The notes beneath the pieces are model-generated. The model searched no databases and was not told where the DNA came from. It saw only the letters and a program-made list of their open reading frames with translations. A DNA stretch of 64,000 bases. It comes from Periplaneta americana. Its lineage: Eukaryota > Arthropoda > Insecta > Blattodea > Blattidae. The stretch is from contig NC_091124.1 in NCBI RefSeq assembly GCF_040183065.1, forward strand, positions 62,752,501 through 62,816,500. The letters are read 5' to 3'. How positions within the stretch are numbered: position 1 is the first letter of the stretch; each line of letters begins with the position of its first letter. A program made the position numbers and the translations under genes. Shown here in pieces: positions 45,921 to 58,231 of this stretch.

Positions 45921-46111
45921 GCACAGATGGGATTCGTGTGTGGTTTGCAAGCAATGAATCATCATCAACTGACGCTGGCCTGCACGGCATCTCTCCCCGG
46001 CCACTCAAGAAGCTGTCATTCAAGACTACAGCTCGCAGATCCTTGACTACCAAGACTGAGTCGATCTCTTTGACTCCGCCTGACAGTCCCACTACTAAAA
46101 AATCAAAATGA
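45921..46111 (+). CDS. RALGAPA: RalGAP alpha terminal coding exon
   Basis: After TTCTGTTCCAG the exon is entered in phase 1, completing the Gly codon begun by the exon ending at 15019. It reads GTDGIRVWFASNESSSTDAG, LHGISPRPLKKLSFKTTARR, SLTTKTESISLTPPDSPTTK, KSK and TGA (46109-46111). The tail is basic and Ser/Thr-rich; a PRPLKKLSFK-TPP-SP pattern fits my expectation of insect RalGAP alpha C-termini, from memory. The (TTA)n tract at 45841-45873 lies in the intron just upstream. The long distance (30.9 kb) from the previous constitutive exon is explained by inserted repeats. Confidence 0.82.
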
Positions 46112-49100
46112 AGCATAATAGTAATCTACGTCTTAGGTACAAACAGTAATAGAGTGTTACTACTTCTAAGTCTGCTGCTTAGGTTTAATAGGTAATGCCG
46201 AGGATCTGAGAATGTAACATCACGTTCCATTTTTGAATCCTTTTTTATACTTTTAAGGGTACATGTTTTTTGTACCCATATCATATTTACTGTTGTCTGG
46301 CAGATTGTTTTAGTATTTATAAATGAAAAATGCAGGACCAGAACAAGAATTTTTTACTCTGTGAAACGTGTGGAGCAGGCAAAGATGCCCCAGTTCCTAC
46401 ACTAAATGTTTTGTATTGAAGAGCAGCAGGTGAGTATGCGTTTCCATCATTAATAGATGTGAATTTTTCTATTCGTAAATAACAAAGTGTGGACTGAAAA
46501 AGACTGTGAAGTGAGTGCTTGAGTAAATAATCAAATTAATTTGTGAATTAATTAATTAGGGAGTCGATGACACATGTAGACACCATTAATTTATTCTGTG
46601 TAGAGACATTGTTAAAGTTACTGGTATAATCAGTAATGTTAATTAATGATGGCAAGAAATGCAATTGCTTGATGGTAATTTTCTCAGAATTCAGTGGTAC
46701 AACGTAGCAATGCTATAAATGATACAATGTTTAAGTATAGCAGTACTTTCTTATACGTTTCAGTCCACGGCTGCTGAATTTCGCAGCTCGAAGATGTATA
46801 TATTAACAAGAGAGCTGCATACACATTATCTGTATTGAAATTACAGTTTTCACATTCCTAAAATGATTGTATGCATGATAATGTGTATGTGTCTATGCAT
46901 CCCAGTTCTTAGCATTTTTAATGTAGTGTTACTTTAACAAGATAATATAATAGTACCATATTTATTTACATAACGATTATTACTGCCTTCTTGTAAACTA
47001 TTTATTTAGATTCAGTGATATAATAAGGCATCGACATACTTGTTCCCATTCCTGGAATCTTTCAGTGTGATTGCCGTGAAGGCAAATTGTATATAAGCAA
47101 ATACAGTAATAATTTTATAGAGTGGCATTTATAATGAAAACAAAGCCAAATTTAGTATTCTGAGGAGGTTATGGTGTAAATGAAACGCAGAATTTGGCTT
47201 GCACAGCCAGACTCTTGAGACTGGGAATTGTTTGGCAAATAAATGTAAATTAAGATAACTTTATTGTAAATTGTTTCAGTGCGACAGGTGTGAGTGTGGA
47301 GTGATCCATGCTGTGCGCCAAAGACTTGCTTACAGCACTGTCTTGTAATATCACCAGCCTGGTGAATTTTTGTCTTCCGTGTCGAGAGGGTGTTCACTGA
47401 TAATAGAATAATCTCCATGATTGAAAAAACCCTCATCTTGCTAACCTTATTAATGACTTAAGCTGCTTGGACCAGTACACAATCAAATTATCGTCAAATT
47501 CAGTGCTTCACAAGACTTTTCAAGACTTGACAATTCTTTGAAGGAAATGACCAATGAGTCGAAAATACTGTGGTGCCAATAACCACAAAAAACATGGCAA
47601 CCTGGTCGAGAAAAGTTCTTTGCGAGTTACTCTATTATATGAATTAAACCCTTGAGTTACGTGAAATACCACTATAAAATAAAGAAAAATAATGCGTATG
47701 AGGATATTGCAAGGCAGATATCTTGAATATTACATGTTTTTTTTTTTTTAATTACAAAAATTCTGATCTATAACCTAGGTGAATATTAATCGTTAATATT
47801 TTGTTTTAAAACAATATGCAGTCGTAATATTCTTCATTTTAGGGTACCGTACAGTTAAGTAATACAAATATTGTTTTGTATAGACTGATTATTCTCCAAA
47901 AAATTTACATATTTATATTATATATTTGGTGGGTAGGCCCACATGGGTTACAGTGAACTTGAAACACAGGTTTTAATCTTGTGAAATCTTTAGTAATATG
48001 AAATCTTTTCCAATATTGATCAGTCTTTAACAGGCTTTTTTTTTTTTTTTTTTGCAAAGTATGAATTGGAAGAAAAATTGATCGTGTATAAGCAGCTTTA
48101 AATGTGCTACATTAGCAGTTAATGCATACAATGCAATAAAAGAAAATACGAATGCTGTGACTGTTTCGTACAGATAAATGATATATTTTCAAAATTTCAT
48201 TTTTAGCTACCACAGCAGTTATATTACCATAAAAAGTGCATTTTTTAAACGTAAACACAAACTTTCATGTCTGTCCCAAGCTGACATGAATTTGGACGTT
48301 GCCATAGTTTTTCAACTTTTTAAAATATAAGCTGAAGAGGATTATTTTGCTTGACTGCCAATTTAGCACTTAATTTTTTCTCATAATAAACTGCTGTTTT
48401 TGTACTTACGTAGAATCAGATTTTTTTATAATAGGCTACTCTTTTAACCTTTTCGTTAATTAATACAAAGACAAATCTCTTTTATGTGAGTCTTCAACTC
48501 ACGTGGTTAATTAGGAAGCATGTTACACCACCCAACAGTTGTCATCAGAGAGCAAGGTTCAGCAACCAATGGAATGAAATCAGTTTCTATCCACATACTT
48601 ATTACAGTGCCTACCTCTAGTGGGACTGGTTGCTCTTGTTCCTCCATGCAATTTCAAGAGTAGAGCGGCAACATTATGTCTCCACAGTATTGAAATTATA
48701 TTCTGTGGCTAATTATTGCGTCCTGATAACAGTGAGACTGTACAGGATTCCATTGTACACGATTTGAGAAACGACCTTCTTTGAAATACATAGTGGCTTC
48801 GTCTGTCTAAGGGCATGGATCCTGTCGAGAATATCTGTGGTGAGAATCATATACAAGATGTGTAACACACTAAAAAAAAGCCTCGAAGCACAGTGTTATC
48901 ACTTATCAGAATATATATTTTGTTTTTAGTTCAATTTAATCTTTTCAATAAATGTTTTTCACATCAAAATATGATTTCTTTCATACTGCGTTCTCCATTT
49001 ATCTGTAATCACCATGATGTAATGGAAGCCAAAATGCTGCAAAACTTTGTTTGCTTTGTGTGAAGATTTTGCTTTGATACTTTCTGTTTTCCACAAGAAA

Positions 49101-49310
49101 AATCTGGAAGATAACTGCTGTCTTTGTAGTTGTTTAGTGAATTGACTAAATATCTTATTTCATTTCATTTCATTTATTATATTCCATAGATCTTACATGA
49201 GCAATGAAGCTTTAAGATGTGGAATAAGTAAAAATTTTACAATATTACAATTACAATTTTTACAATATTTTACAGTTTTACAATTTTGTAATTTTCTATA
49301 ATTTTTTACA
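46112..49310 (+). other. RalGAP alpha 3' UTR and downstream sequence
   Basis: AT-rich, non-coding. Possible poly(A) signals AATAAA at 47238-47243, 48135-48140 and near 48949; which is used cannot be decided from sequence alone. No repeats of known type until 49318. T-runs are near 47739 and 48038. Confidence 0.45.
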
Positions 49311-49317
49311 ATATTTT

Positions 49318-49548
49318 GGGGAGCTGTAGTGAGACGATGTGAGGCCCGAGGATTCACCAAAAGATTACCCGGCATTTGCCTTATGGTTGGGGAAAACCTC
49401 GGTAAAAACCCAACCAGGTAATCAGACCAAAGGGGGTGAAATGAAGTGAGGCCGAGGACTCGCCATAGACCATCCGGCCTCAGTCCCATGGCTGGGGAAG
49501 ACCAGCGGGCCAGCGAGTCTGCCAACTGAGCTACATTGATGGCTCTAC
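49318..49548 (-). repeat. SINE family 1 copy
   Basis: On the minus strand it starts GAGCCATCAATGTAGCTCAG (tRNA-like A box TAGCTCAGTTGGCAG). It continues to TTACCTGGTTGGGTTTTTAC, GAGGTTTTCCCCAACCATAA and GGCAAATGCCGGGTAAT. Same core as the SINE at 59967-60237; the B box is replaced by other sequence. Confidence 0.82.
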
Positions 49549-49797
49549 TAAAAATATAGACATAACCAGTCAGATTAATTAAATTTACAAACGCAAACAA
49601 TTATTCATCAGTTGATCTATAACATATAATACAAAACAAGTAAGTTAATTCAATTTAAGGCATAAACAATTCAATCAGTTTAGATATACAGAAATTGATA
49701 ATACATATCATGCAAATTACTTCAAATTACAAACACAAACAATTCATCAATAGAGCTATACAGATTACTATTCAATTTAAAGCATATACAATAAATA

Positions 49798-50705
49798 TCT
49801 TAAGGGGAGAGGATGGTAATTTTTAAAACTTTTTTCCTATTTGGTGTAAAATATTAAGTTTTTGTATGTAGAGAGCTCATGGCTATAGCAACTCAACCAA
49901 ATATAAATATTTTGAAAAATATTATTTGGGAGACAGATTTGAAAAAAAAAATGTACCCAATGCAGGATTTTACTAAACTCGATATATCTAAGCCATTTTT
50001 AAAGATAAATTCAAACAGTTTGTTACAATTTATTTGTAAAAGCATTCTCTACAAACTGTCTATAACAGAATTTTGATATTAGTTGCTACATTTGTAAAAT
50101 AAACAATTAAAATTTAATAACATTTTTTTTATTTTCTTTCTTGCAAACAGAGAGACTTATTTTTAAAATGAAATCAATTAGGGAAATTCCGTTACAGAGA
50201 AAAGTTTCCTAGTAGTCCAGAGAATGTGTATTCTAAATTTCATTCATATATCTTTAATAGTTCAAAAATTATATCGATTTTTGTCTGGCAATGTAGCAAA
50301 AAAATAAAGTTCCAGAAACAGCAATCAAAGGGAGTGTGATTTAATAATCCAGAGCGCAGGAACTTTAAAAATGGCGTCTCAACATCCAATAAGGGCACAG
50401 ATATCCACAAAATGTTATACAATGCACGTATTTCACACACATTACAGAGTATTTTAAAGAAACATTTGATTTTGAAAAAAAAAAAAATGAAGTTCCGGAA
50501 ACAACAAACAAAGGGCGGTGTGATTTAAAAATCAGAGCGCAGGAAGTTTAAAAATGGCGTCTCAACATCCAATAAGGGCACAGATACCCACAAAATATCA
50601 TACAATGTATTCTACACATATCACAGAGTATTTTAAGGGAAAAAAAATGTTTTTTGAAAATTTACTCATTTTTCACCGAAAGTACCATCCTCTTCCCTTA
50701 AGACA
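49798..50705. mobile_element. TIR element with internal 190-bp tandem duplication
   Basis: Inverted ends: TCTTAAGGGGAGAGGATGGT (left) and the complement TCTTAAGGGAAGAGGATGGT (right). Inside, two tandem units of about 190 bp (around 50290-50465 and 50470-50655) share AGAGCGCAGGAA, ATGGCGTCTCAACATCCAAT and AAGGGCACAGATA. Target duplication not evident; no transposase recognised. Confidence 0.7.
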
Positions 50706-50764
50706 TCTTGAGAATTACGAAAAGTCTACTTAGCCCAAATGCACTGGCTGAGTATAATAAAATC

Positions 50765-50960
50765 TACAAGACTTTCTCGATATGAGACCTATTGAAAAAG
50801 TATTCGACCTTGGCCGGGAAAATTACAATTAACTCATCTGGAGGTGTGAAACCCTAATCCCCTTCAAAGTAGTCTCTGGGACTGCAGACACTTCTGCCAG
50901 CTATTCCGCCATTGTTGGAAGCATTTCTGAAAGACCTCTTTGGGAATGAAATACAGCAGG
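50765..50960 (-). pseudogene. mariner 3' fragment
   Basis: On the minus strand I read CFQQWRNSWQKCLQSQ and, one base shifted, DYFEGD then stop, the very end of a mariner transposase. It is followed by an ITR-like GGTCGAATACTTTTTC near 50793-50808. The rest of the element is missing. Confidence 0.75.
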
Positions 50961-51869
50961 CCGTCTTATTCTGCATAATATTATCATCTCGTGATTCAAA
51001 TCACATTTAATGATGTCACTTGTTTCCATATTAACAATGGACTTACGTTTATGCTTTACATAACCTGCTTTGATATTTACTCAAAAATGCATTTGTATAT
51101 AAGAGATACCAAAATAATTTAAGATGAGTAATAATATCGTATTTATAACATCTGTTACCAATAATTTTCACACTACTTATATGGAGTAAACAGAGTGGTC
51201 GATGAAAGGCCCTGCTTCTGTATGTTAATAGCAAAATGTTTTGAGATACACGTCAGATGTGTAAATGTATGCATGCTCACATGCTTGTGAGGGAAAGAAG
51301 AAATATTTCGATAGTACAAAATATCGTTGCCCTTTTCATCATTAATACGAAAAAGATTAGAACTATTAATTTAGTCCTAACCTATAAAATTAAAATATTC
51401 CTTTTCTCTTCATCTCCTTTCGAGCTGTCTATCATTGTTCATTCTATAAATATACAGGAGCCATTTACAGTGATTTCTCTCTGGCATAGTTGAGGGGAAA
51501 TGGGGATCGGTCACACACAAAATGGCTGGAGGGAATTTGGTGTTGAGAGGAGATCGCGTTGGTTCCAGAGTGGTCTAATGATGAAATAACGTGAATGCCA
51601 CAGGTTCATTAAAGAAGAGAGGTTTGGTTAGAAACAGAGAAGAAATCTCCAGGCTAGTGGCTTGGGACCAAGCAAGCTAACTTCGCATTTTGCATTGCTC
51701 AGAGCCAGTGGCCATTATAGGGTCTTACACTCGCAGGATGCTCTCTACAGCCATTTCTGTACATAAAAATTACAATATCATAAGAACATCTATAATATAA
51801 TTAATGCTGGTAGAAATGTTAGTTGGTGGAGAGTGGAGTGCTGTAAGTAAGCCTATCCGATGTTAGGAA
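50961..51869. other. No feature recognised
   Basis: Mixed-composition intergenic sequence with no gene, element termini or tandem structure that I can support. Confidence 0.4.
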
Positions 51870-52320
51870 TGTTAAAAACACACATGTGTTAAAAAGAAAG
51901 TATTCAATATTTTGAGAAGTGGTGGTATTCATTAAAACCAGAAAAACCTAAGGGCACCTAAGAGGTGGTGGAGCTTAAACTGAGAGAATTCAATCCGGCA
52001 TCGGGATGGGAATCCGGTGTGGCTCAGTGGATAGAGTGTCAGCACATAGAGCCGAAGCCCTGGGTTCAAATCCCAGTGCCGGAGAGAATTTTTCTCCACT
52101 CCACCTATCCTTCATCAAGAAAAAAAATGGTCTAAAATTAATATCTTCCGAGATAGGATTACTTGTTCATAGGAGATGCTAAATTTGATTTCCATTAAAA
52201 ACGGAGCATTAAATATTTTGAGAGGTGGTAGTAGTCATGAAAACAAGAAAAAAAAGTCTAATAAATATGAGTCCTAAAATTAACATCTTCCGAAATATGA
52301 GTACTTGTTTATCAACATGC
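51870..52320 (+). repeat. Duplicated repeat with embedded tRNA-like SINE
   Basis: Two diverged versions of a unit (AATATTTTGAGA(A/G)GTGGT(G/A) with TAAAATTAA(T/C)ATCTTCCGA) lie about 300 bp apart. Within the first, 52014-52083 is tRNA-like: an A-box-like TGGCTCAGTGGATAGAG and B box GGGTTCAAATCCC, with pairing ends CCGG/CCGG. It is followed by GAGAATTTTTCTCC, which fits a SINE head rather than a functional tRNA gene. Confidence 0.6.
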
Positions 52321-53100
52321 TAGAACATGCTCAATGTAGTGGCCTTCAAGAGTCAGGCATAAGTTAATGCATTCTGGCCAGTTCCAGTCAGCGTATTCCA
52401 AATCTCACCGGTCTGGTGGCATCAATGACGTCACATTGCAGCGAAATAAGGAACAAAACTGCTGGAAGGATCGATGGCTGTCATGGCGACTGTACAAGTT
52501 GTTGTCTGTGCTACACTAGCAAAATCTTGCGAAATTTTCGTACTCCCATCTCGTTCAAAGAAAAGATAGCATAAACAATTTATTTCTTGAACCGGTAGTA
52601 ATAACTGGTCCGTTGACATGTTCACTCATAAGCCATTAACATATTGTTTTTACGTTGTGCTCATTACAAACAATACAGCAGAACTAAAGCAGAACGCACC
52701 GCCATGACACAACAGTGCACGATGTTATTCGTCTGCTAATTCCTGCCCTATACAAGAACCAATCAGATTCACTGATGGCGGCTGATAGAGACTGCCACCA
52801 CCTCTGCAAGTTGATGGCACCGGTGCGATACCGGTGGAGCATCAATGACATCATCGGTGGAATTCAGAACACCGTGATGCCATCGGATTGCTCACCAGTG
52901 AGATTCGGAATACGCTCAGTGCAAATGCTGCATCATGTCCAGTGTCACATGACAGCATCTAAGATGCAGGCTTGCAGATATTGTGAGTCCCGGAGAATTC
53001 TCCTTGTAGACCTGCAACTTAAGTTGACCCCAGAAGTGAAAAATTAAGGGGCGTAAGATCTGGAGAGCAGGTTGGCCACATTGAGTACATTATGTGACAT
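52321..53100 (-). pseudogene. Possible remnant of a DDE transposase
   Basis: Near 53040-53090 the minus strand reads NVANLLSRSYAP and in another frame WPTCSPDLTPLNF, resembling the WP-RSPDLTPLDF block of mariner/Tc1-type transposases. Further frames are heavily broken. Weak call. Confidence 0.35.
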
Positions 53101-53687
53101 TTTTATTTTGAACTAACATTTGCTACATATGGAGGTCACATAGATAGTTTATTGCTTTGGTCGCTAGGTTAAATTTCTTCTAGGTTTATTCTGCTAATTT
53201 GGTCCAGGACAATTTTAAGGTAAGTGTTGTTTCTAGATATCTGAGTTTCCAACAGAACAGGAGTTGAGTGTTTCGTATTGTGACTAGTTTTATAGGAACT
53301 ACTTTCGGAGTTTTGGATGGAAAAAACATGTCTGTGTTCATCCAGTGTCAAAGGCTCTCTTGACATCTTGGATGACCAGGATGGCGTAATATCTTTGTAC
53401 AATGGGTGTAAGGATTCTTATCAATTGAAGGTTATTTTTTTTTAAAGAACCATAGTCCAAAAAATTCAAATTTGAGATATTAAGCATGTGGTGAGTGTAT
53501 TGTAGCAGCCATCTACTGAAATAGTTGTTAGTGGGGGGGGGGGGGAACACTATAGCCCTATTTTATAGGAGTGGAAATTTTCAGTGGTTTTCATAAAACA
53601 ACCATAGTTCAAAGACTTATTTTTGTGAAAACAGCCATTGGCCAGGACGTAGCATTTACAAATATCCCATTCATATCATTTTGAAAC

Positions 53688-53895
53688 ATTTATCCATACA
53701 ATTTTAAACTGTAGTAGATTGGCAGTATGCAGCAAAAGCCACCCCAGAGAAAAATACTTTAGCATGTGAATTGTTGTATTAGTTATGGAGTCATTTATCC
53801 ATACAATTTTAAACTGTAGTAGATTGACAGTATGGAGCAAAAGCCATCTCAGAGAAAAATAATTCAGCACGTGAATTGTTGTATTAGTTATGAAG
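53688..53895. repeat. 104-bp tandem duplication
   Basis: Units 53688-53791 and 53792-53895 both start CATTTATCCATACAATTTTA and include AGAGAAAAATA(C/A)TT and GTGAATTGTTGTATTAGTTA. Roughly 10% divergence. Confidence 0.92.
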
Positions 53896-54834
53896 TCATC
53901 TTTAGGTGCAGAAGTAACCCCATGGAAGAAACGTAAGTAATGAAAGGAAAAGAAACAGGATATAACAAAGACAATGAATATTAAAGGAGGGGCACACTTC
54001 AGTCCCAACAGAATATTTTTTCTTAAAACAGCCGTTGTTCACAGTTACCTACATATTGTGGTTCTGTCTAGTTTTGTGGAATGAACATCATAGGATAGTA
54101 GATTAATATAACATTTGGGTTGCATTAAAAAAATACTGGTACCAGTATTTTATTCAATCTATCTTAAATAAGCAAAGAATTGCAGTCAGTTTCGGCCTAA
54201 AATTTTGATACTATTAACGTATTTTTATGTGACATCAAAAAGAGGGTCAAGTGCATCTTTGATTTGGGAAAGGGGAGTATGTGGGAATGTTTCCAGCACT
54301 TTGCTATTGTCCTAGTCTGAGTGATGCTGCATAAAGCAACGAGATTGTCTCATCCTCAAGTTACGCCCATTACATAAATGATAAATTTATATACTATTCA
54401 AATTGCACCCCCAACGGAGATAGCCTATAGGATTTGATATACATGTTAGCTATATGTTGAAAAAGCAGAGCAGATACATTAATAATACATCCACTAATAC
54501 AATGAAATATTTCGATCTTACTCAGATTTCTCTTGGACCAGGAAACGCCCAGGTAAAATGGAATGGATAATTTGAACTACAAGAGGAGAGAAACAGTAAT
54601 ATAACACATGATTATAATATTAATTTATTACCAAATAACAAAATATTTGAAATTTTCATAAAAGTAAGAAAGAGTTATGGCGTGAGTGACAAGCCATATT
54701 CTTGTAACTTAAAATTGAAGGGTTGAGAATTAGAAGGAGTTAAATTATGTTTCTTTCACTTATAAAGGAAACAAACTTTGTATTTGCAATAAATTAATGT
54801 CAGAATACTGTATCCTTTTAAGTCATTCATTCAC
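53896..54834. other. No feature recognised
   Basis: AT-rich intergenic sequence. No gene or element boundary that I can support. Confidence 0.4.
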
Positions 54835-55240
54835 AGTGTTCTGCCCAAAAGCAGGTCTTTCACTGCAAACCCAGAATTCTCCAACCTTTCCTATTTTCTG
54901 TCTTCCTCTTTGTCTCTGCAAATTATCCATATATCTTGATGTTGTCTATCATCTGATATCTTCTGCCCCAAACTGTTCTCCTGTTCATCATTCCTTCCAG
55001 TGCAACCTTCAGCAGACAGTTTCTTCTCAGCCAGTGACCCAACCAATTTCTTTTTATCTTCCTGATCAGTTTCAGCATTGTTCTTTCTTCATCCACTCTT
55101 CTTAGCACAGCTTCATTTCCTATTCTGTCTGTCCATTTCACAGGCTTCATTCTTCTCCATATCTACATTTCAAAAGCTTCTAGTCTTTTCTCTCATCGTA
55201 ATGTCCTTTTCTTATCCTTGTCTTCATAACAAGGTACTTT
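54835..55240 (-). pseudogene. LINE fragment B copy
   Basis: Minus-strand frame 54923-55150 reads VKWTDRIGNEAVLRRVDEER, TMLKLIRKIKRNWLGHWLRR, then NCLLKVALEGMMNRRTVWG. The tail corresponds to the T-rich TTCATTCA end at 54823-54833. One of four copies of this LINE family in the window. Confidence 0.87.
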
Positions 55241-55306
55241 CTTTGATTCTTTCTCATGTCCATTGTAATTATCAAACAATTGTTTTCAAACATAAATACA
55301 GACCAA

Positions 55307-55559
55307 TTATTTAGTCCTGACAGCTCGGCGATGCGGAAGAGGGGAAGTAATAGGAGTAGTGGGGAGAGCTGTGGAGTAGAGATAAGACGAGCGGTCAGTA
55401 AAGAAATGCAGTACAGTCTAACTGTACTGGAAAAATACCGCTCTACCGTTTGCGTAACATTCGCTCTGAATGCAAGCCACTGACTAACCCGAACACCCCT
55501 TGGCGTAACTTGCCGGACTCTCCTGACACATTGTCGGCGACGGTCAGAACTAAATAATC
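55307..55559. mobile_element. MITE with about 27-bp inverted ends
   Basis: Ends TTATTTAGTCCTGACAGCTC and the complement TTATTTAGTTCTGACCGTCG, both continuing GGCGA or similar. About 250 bp, GC-rich inside, no coding. TSD ambiguous. Confidence 0.7.
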
Positions 55560-55639
55560 GTACTGTAGGTTCTATTCTGAGAAGATAAAAAGTGTTCTTT
55601 TAAAATATTTCAATAGCGTAAAATTTGCTGATGCGCCCG

Positions 55640-55745
55640 TATGATGCTATCGAATGGATGCACTGTCATTATCACCTTCATATCATTCAGACGCTAAATA
55701 ACCTGAGATGTTGATACAGCGTCGTAAAATAACCTACTAAAAAAA
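55640..55745 (+). repeat. SINE family 1, 3' end only
   Basis: TTCAGACGCTAAATAACCTG followed by GATACAGCGTCGTAAAATAA matches the 3' end of the SINE at 59967-60237 (GACGCTAAATAACC, ACAGCGTCGTTAAATAACC). 5'-truncated. Confidence 0.75.
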
Positions 55746-57060
55746 CTGGATGCCTGCGTTGCGCATTCGAACTGTTCGAAAATCTTGCCAATTCAGCAGT
55801 TTTCTCGCTAGACTTGGCGTTTTTCAGTGTTAATTTAGCGGGTAAAATTTATGAAATTTGTATTGCTGATATAGAAATTTAGCTAGTATTTTTTAGCACT
55901 CAAAGTGGCAAAATAACCTCATTTTATATTAACAATCGAGCAATTTAGCTGCTTCTGCACTGTTTATTAGCGGGTTTTTAAGATTCGGGTTGGCAACACT
56001 ATTCCAAACAACTATAATTTCTGCCGTTGTTTCAAAAGTAAAAGTGACAGGACAGGTACACTCTTGTACAGTATATTACCGATTACCGGTATTGTTGAAA
56101 CTTGACATTGGAATTGGAAAGTTAGAAACATTGTGGAAGATTGTAAACAAATTCGAGAGGGGTGAGAAGAATGTAAATAATACAAATGAACAGTACGAAT
56201 ACGAAGCATGGATAAGGACAATTTGAAAACAAGAAGTTTTAAGATTGTAAGTTAGCAATAGTTCTAATTTATTGTACAATTTAGTAAATAAATAAAGATG
56301 TTATACAACTTTTCCACAATAATCTATCTAACCCATGTGTATTATGAAGTAAGTGTTGCACTTGTTAGTTGCATAATGCTGTACGTAAATTACAGTACAT
56401 CGTAGGCCTATTCCTGCTCTATATGCGACAGATTTTCATGTAAAGGAAATAAATTTAGTGTATGTACGAAGAAACATAATAACTTTTCTTATATCATGAA
56501 AACGCTAGGAGATCACTAAGCACAAAGACCTATGTATCCTAATTCTTAATCTGGGAACCAAATATAATATACTGACTTAACCTATAAAAAGAATGAGATT
56601 TATGAATAATCGACAAATGTTTTCATACCGGTAACTTACTTGTTCAATTCTCCAATTCTTCGTTGTTCCTGCAATAACTCTTATGTGACATATTTATCGA
56701 TTTTCAGATTTTTGCTCTATTAAATAACTTAAATAGTGATAACTTACAGCAAATAATAAAATCTCCTATATGTAATTATATTTCTTTGTTTCGAAAATGT
56801 AAGAATTCACAGTCTCCTATGTACGGCTGCCATAGGATGAATAAATGTGTTTTTTCTTTTTACTGAAAAATTTTATATTTTGCACATAGGAGTTATTGCA
56901 GGAACAACGACGAATTGTAAGTTACATGCATTATTTGTAGCAGATTAACGCCAGCGAAACTCATGAAAAGTCGAATCTATAAAAGCGTAAACTTACGGGG
57001 GGGGGGGGGGGGAATCTGTACAAGCACATTGTATTTTTGGATGACAGAATGGTGCCTAAA
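55746..57060. other. Region expected to hold the CENP-X promoter or first exon
   Basis: The upstream exon of CENP-X should lie between here and 57832, but no ATG-containing exon with a convincing phase-0 donor stands out. Contains a G-run at about 56998-57012 and an imperfect inverted pair around 56662-56680 and 56894-56912 (GTTCCTGCAATAACTC and complement). Confidence 0.35.
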
Positions 57061-57615
57061 CTAACCTAACCTGCCACAGATTCGTTATGCAATATATTGT
57101 GATCAGGGATGCAAGGCATAGCTTGACTGTATACTAGCGTGAAACTTTTGTAATGTCACCAAAGTTATGTTGATATAACTGAGGAGAGAGGTCTAAGCAG
57201 TTGAAGGTGTATAAGCGAAGTACGGGGAAGCAACACAGCACTAGTGTAGCCGTAAAAATTGCCAAAAAATAGGCCTACATGATCTTTAAAATATAATTTG
57301 TGAAACTAGCGCACAGTTCTGGTGACTTAGGAAGGGAAAATCCACCATTAAATTATATCTTATTACAGACAAGTATTGACAGCATCTCAAAACAAAAACA
57401 AAAAAAATCACCAGCCTTTGCCCAGTGCTTGAAAATTTTGCACAGATTCGTATATTCAAGGCATAACAAAAGCCTTGACTAACCTCATCTGTCACAGATT
57501 TTTATATGCAAGGCATAGCCTAGCGTGATTGTGAAACTTTCGTAAATATGGTAACTAAAGTTATTTGGTGTGACTGAGGAGAGAGCTCTAAGCACTTGAA
57601 GGAGTGTAAAAATAT
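57061..57615. repeat. Direct duplication upstream of CENP-X exon
   Basis: Diverged copies at about 57065-57220 and 57478-57610 share CACAGATT-(C)GTTATGCAA-type, GCAAGGCATAGC, GTGAAACTTT-GTAA and GACTGAGGAGAGAG, CTAAGCA(G/C)TTGAAGG. A third partial copy is at 57442-57475. Confidence 0.75.
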
Positions 57616-57718
57616 GCTTGTTTCATTTACTAGAATGAGTTAAGTTCAAATATAGAAAAAAATTATATTGTAACCTAGACCTGATATGTCACATAGCTAT
57701 CCCCTCATCGTAACTGCT

Positions 57719-57825
57719 AGGGTGGCCAGACGTCCTCTTTTACCTGGACATGGCCTCATTTTATGAGTGTAGAAAGGTGTTCTGAGGATTTTAAAAACTA
57801 TTTGTAAATGCCCTCTTTTTTTTAT
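57719..57825. repeat. Partial TIR-type repeat abutting exon
   Basis: AGGGTGGCCAGACGTCCTCT is of the GGTGACCAG terminal type seen at 44059. No partner end is present before the exon, so this is a one-ended remnant forming the last 110 bp of the intron. Confidence 0.35.
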
Positions 57826-57832
57826 TCTGCAG

Positions 57833-58027
57833 GAAGCCCTCAGGGAAATTCTGAAACTTCACTTCATAGATTCAAAAACACGTATCATGGATGATACACT
57901 GCTGTTGGTAGCAGAAGTGGTTCGTACAATGACTGCAGAGGCCATACTAAGAGCATGTAGACAAGCTAAAGTAGAAGAACAGTCAGTGATACAAGTGGAA
58001 CATGTTGAGAAGATATTGCCCCAACTT
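57833..58027 (+). CDS. CENPX: CENP-X (MHF2) histone-fold exon
   Basis: A 195-bp exon, 65 codons, phase 0 at both ends, between TTTTATTCTGCAG and GTAAGT. It reads EALREILKLHFIDSKTRIMD, DTLLLVAEVVRTMTAEAILR, ACRQAKVEEQSVIQVEHVEK, ILPQL. The order LKLHF-D-KT then VE-RT-EA--R--RQA and V-HVEKILPQL is that of CENP-X (STRA13/MHF2), a small histone-fold protein that pairs with CENP-S (MHF1). In other animals the complex acts at kinetochores (CENP-T-W-S-X) and with FANCM in fork repair. Family length is about 80 residues; with the last exon this leaves roughly 10-15 N-terminal residues in an unfound 5' exon. Confidence 0.93.
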
Positions 58028-58231
58028 GTAAGTGGCTCATTTCTGTATTGTAAATATTGCTCTTGAAAATATTCAATTCACATTCAGATTCTGATGGTCC
58101 TGATAAATGCTCAAATATACATTATGTCTCCCTTGTTGCTGGCTAATACAAATCTGAATGCAATGTTAATAAAATTATTTTGGTGACAGTTTTCAAGAGC
58201 TAAGCTACGTGCTTTTCAAAAACAGATTTTA

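Noticed and set aside
52014..52083. Possible tRNA gene
   Set aside because: It has A- and B-box-like segments but the cloverleaf is imperfect and it runs into a SINE-type body (GAGAATTTTTCTCC); read as a SINE head.
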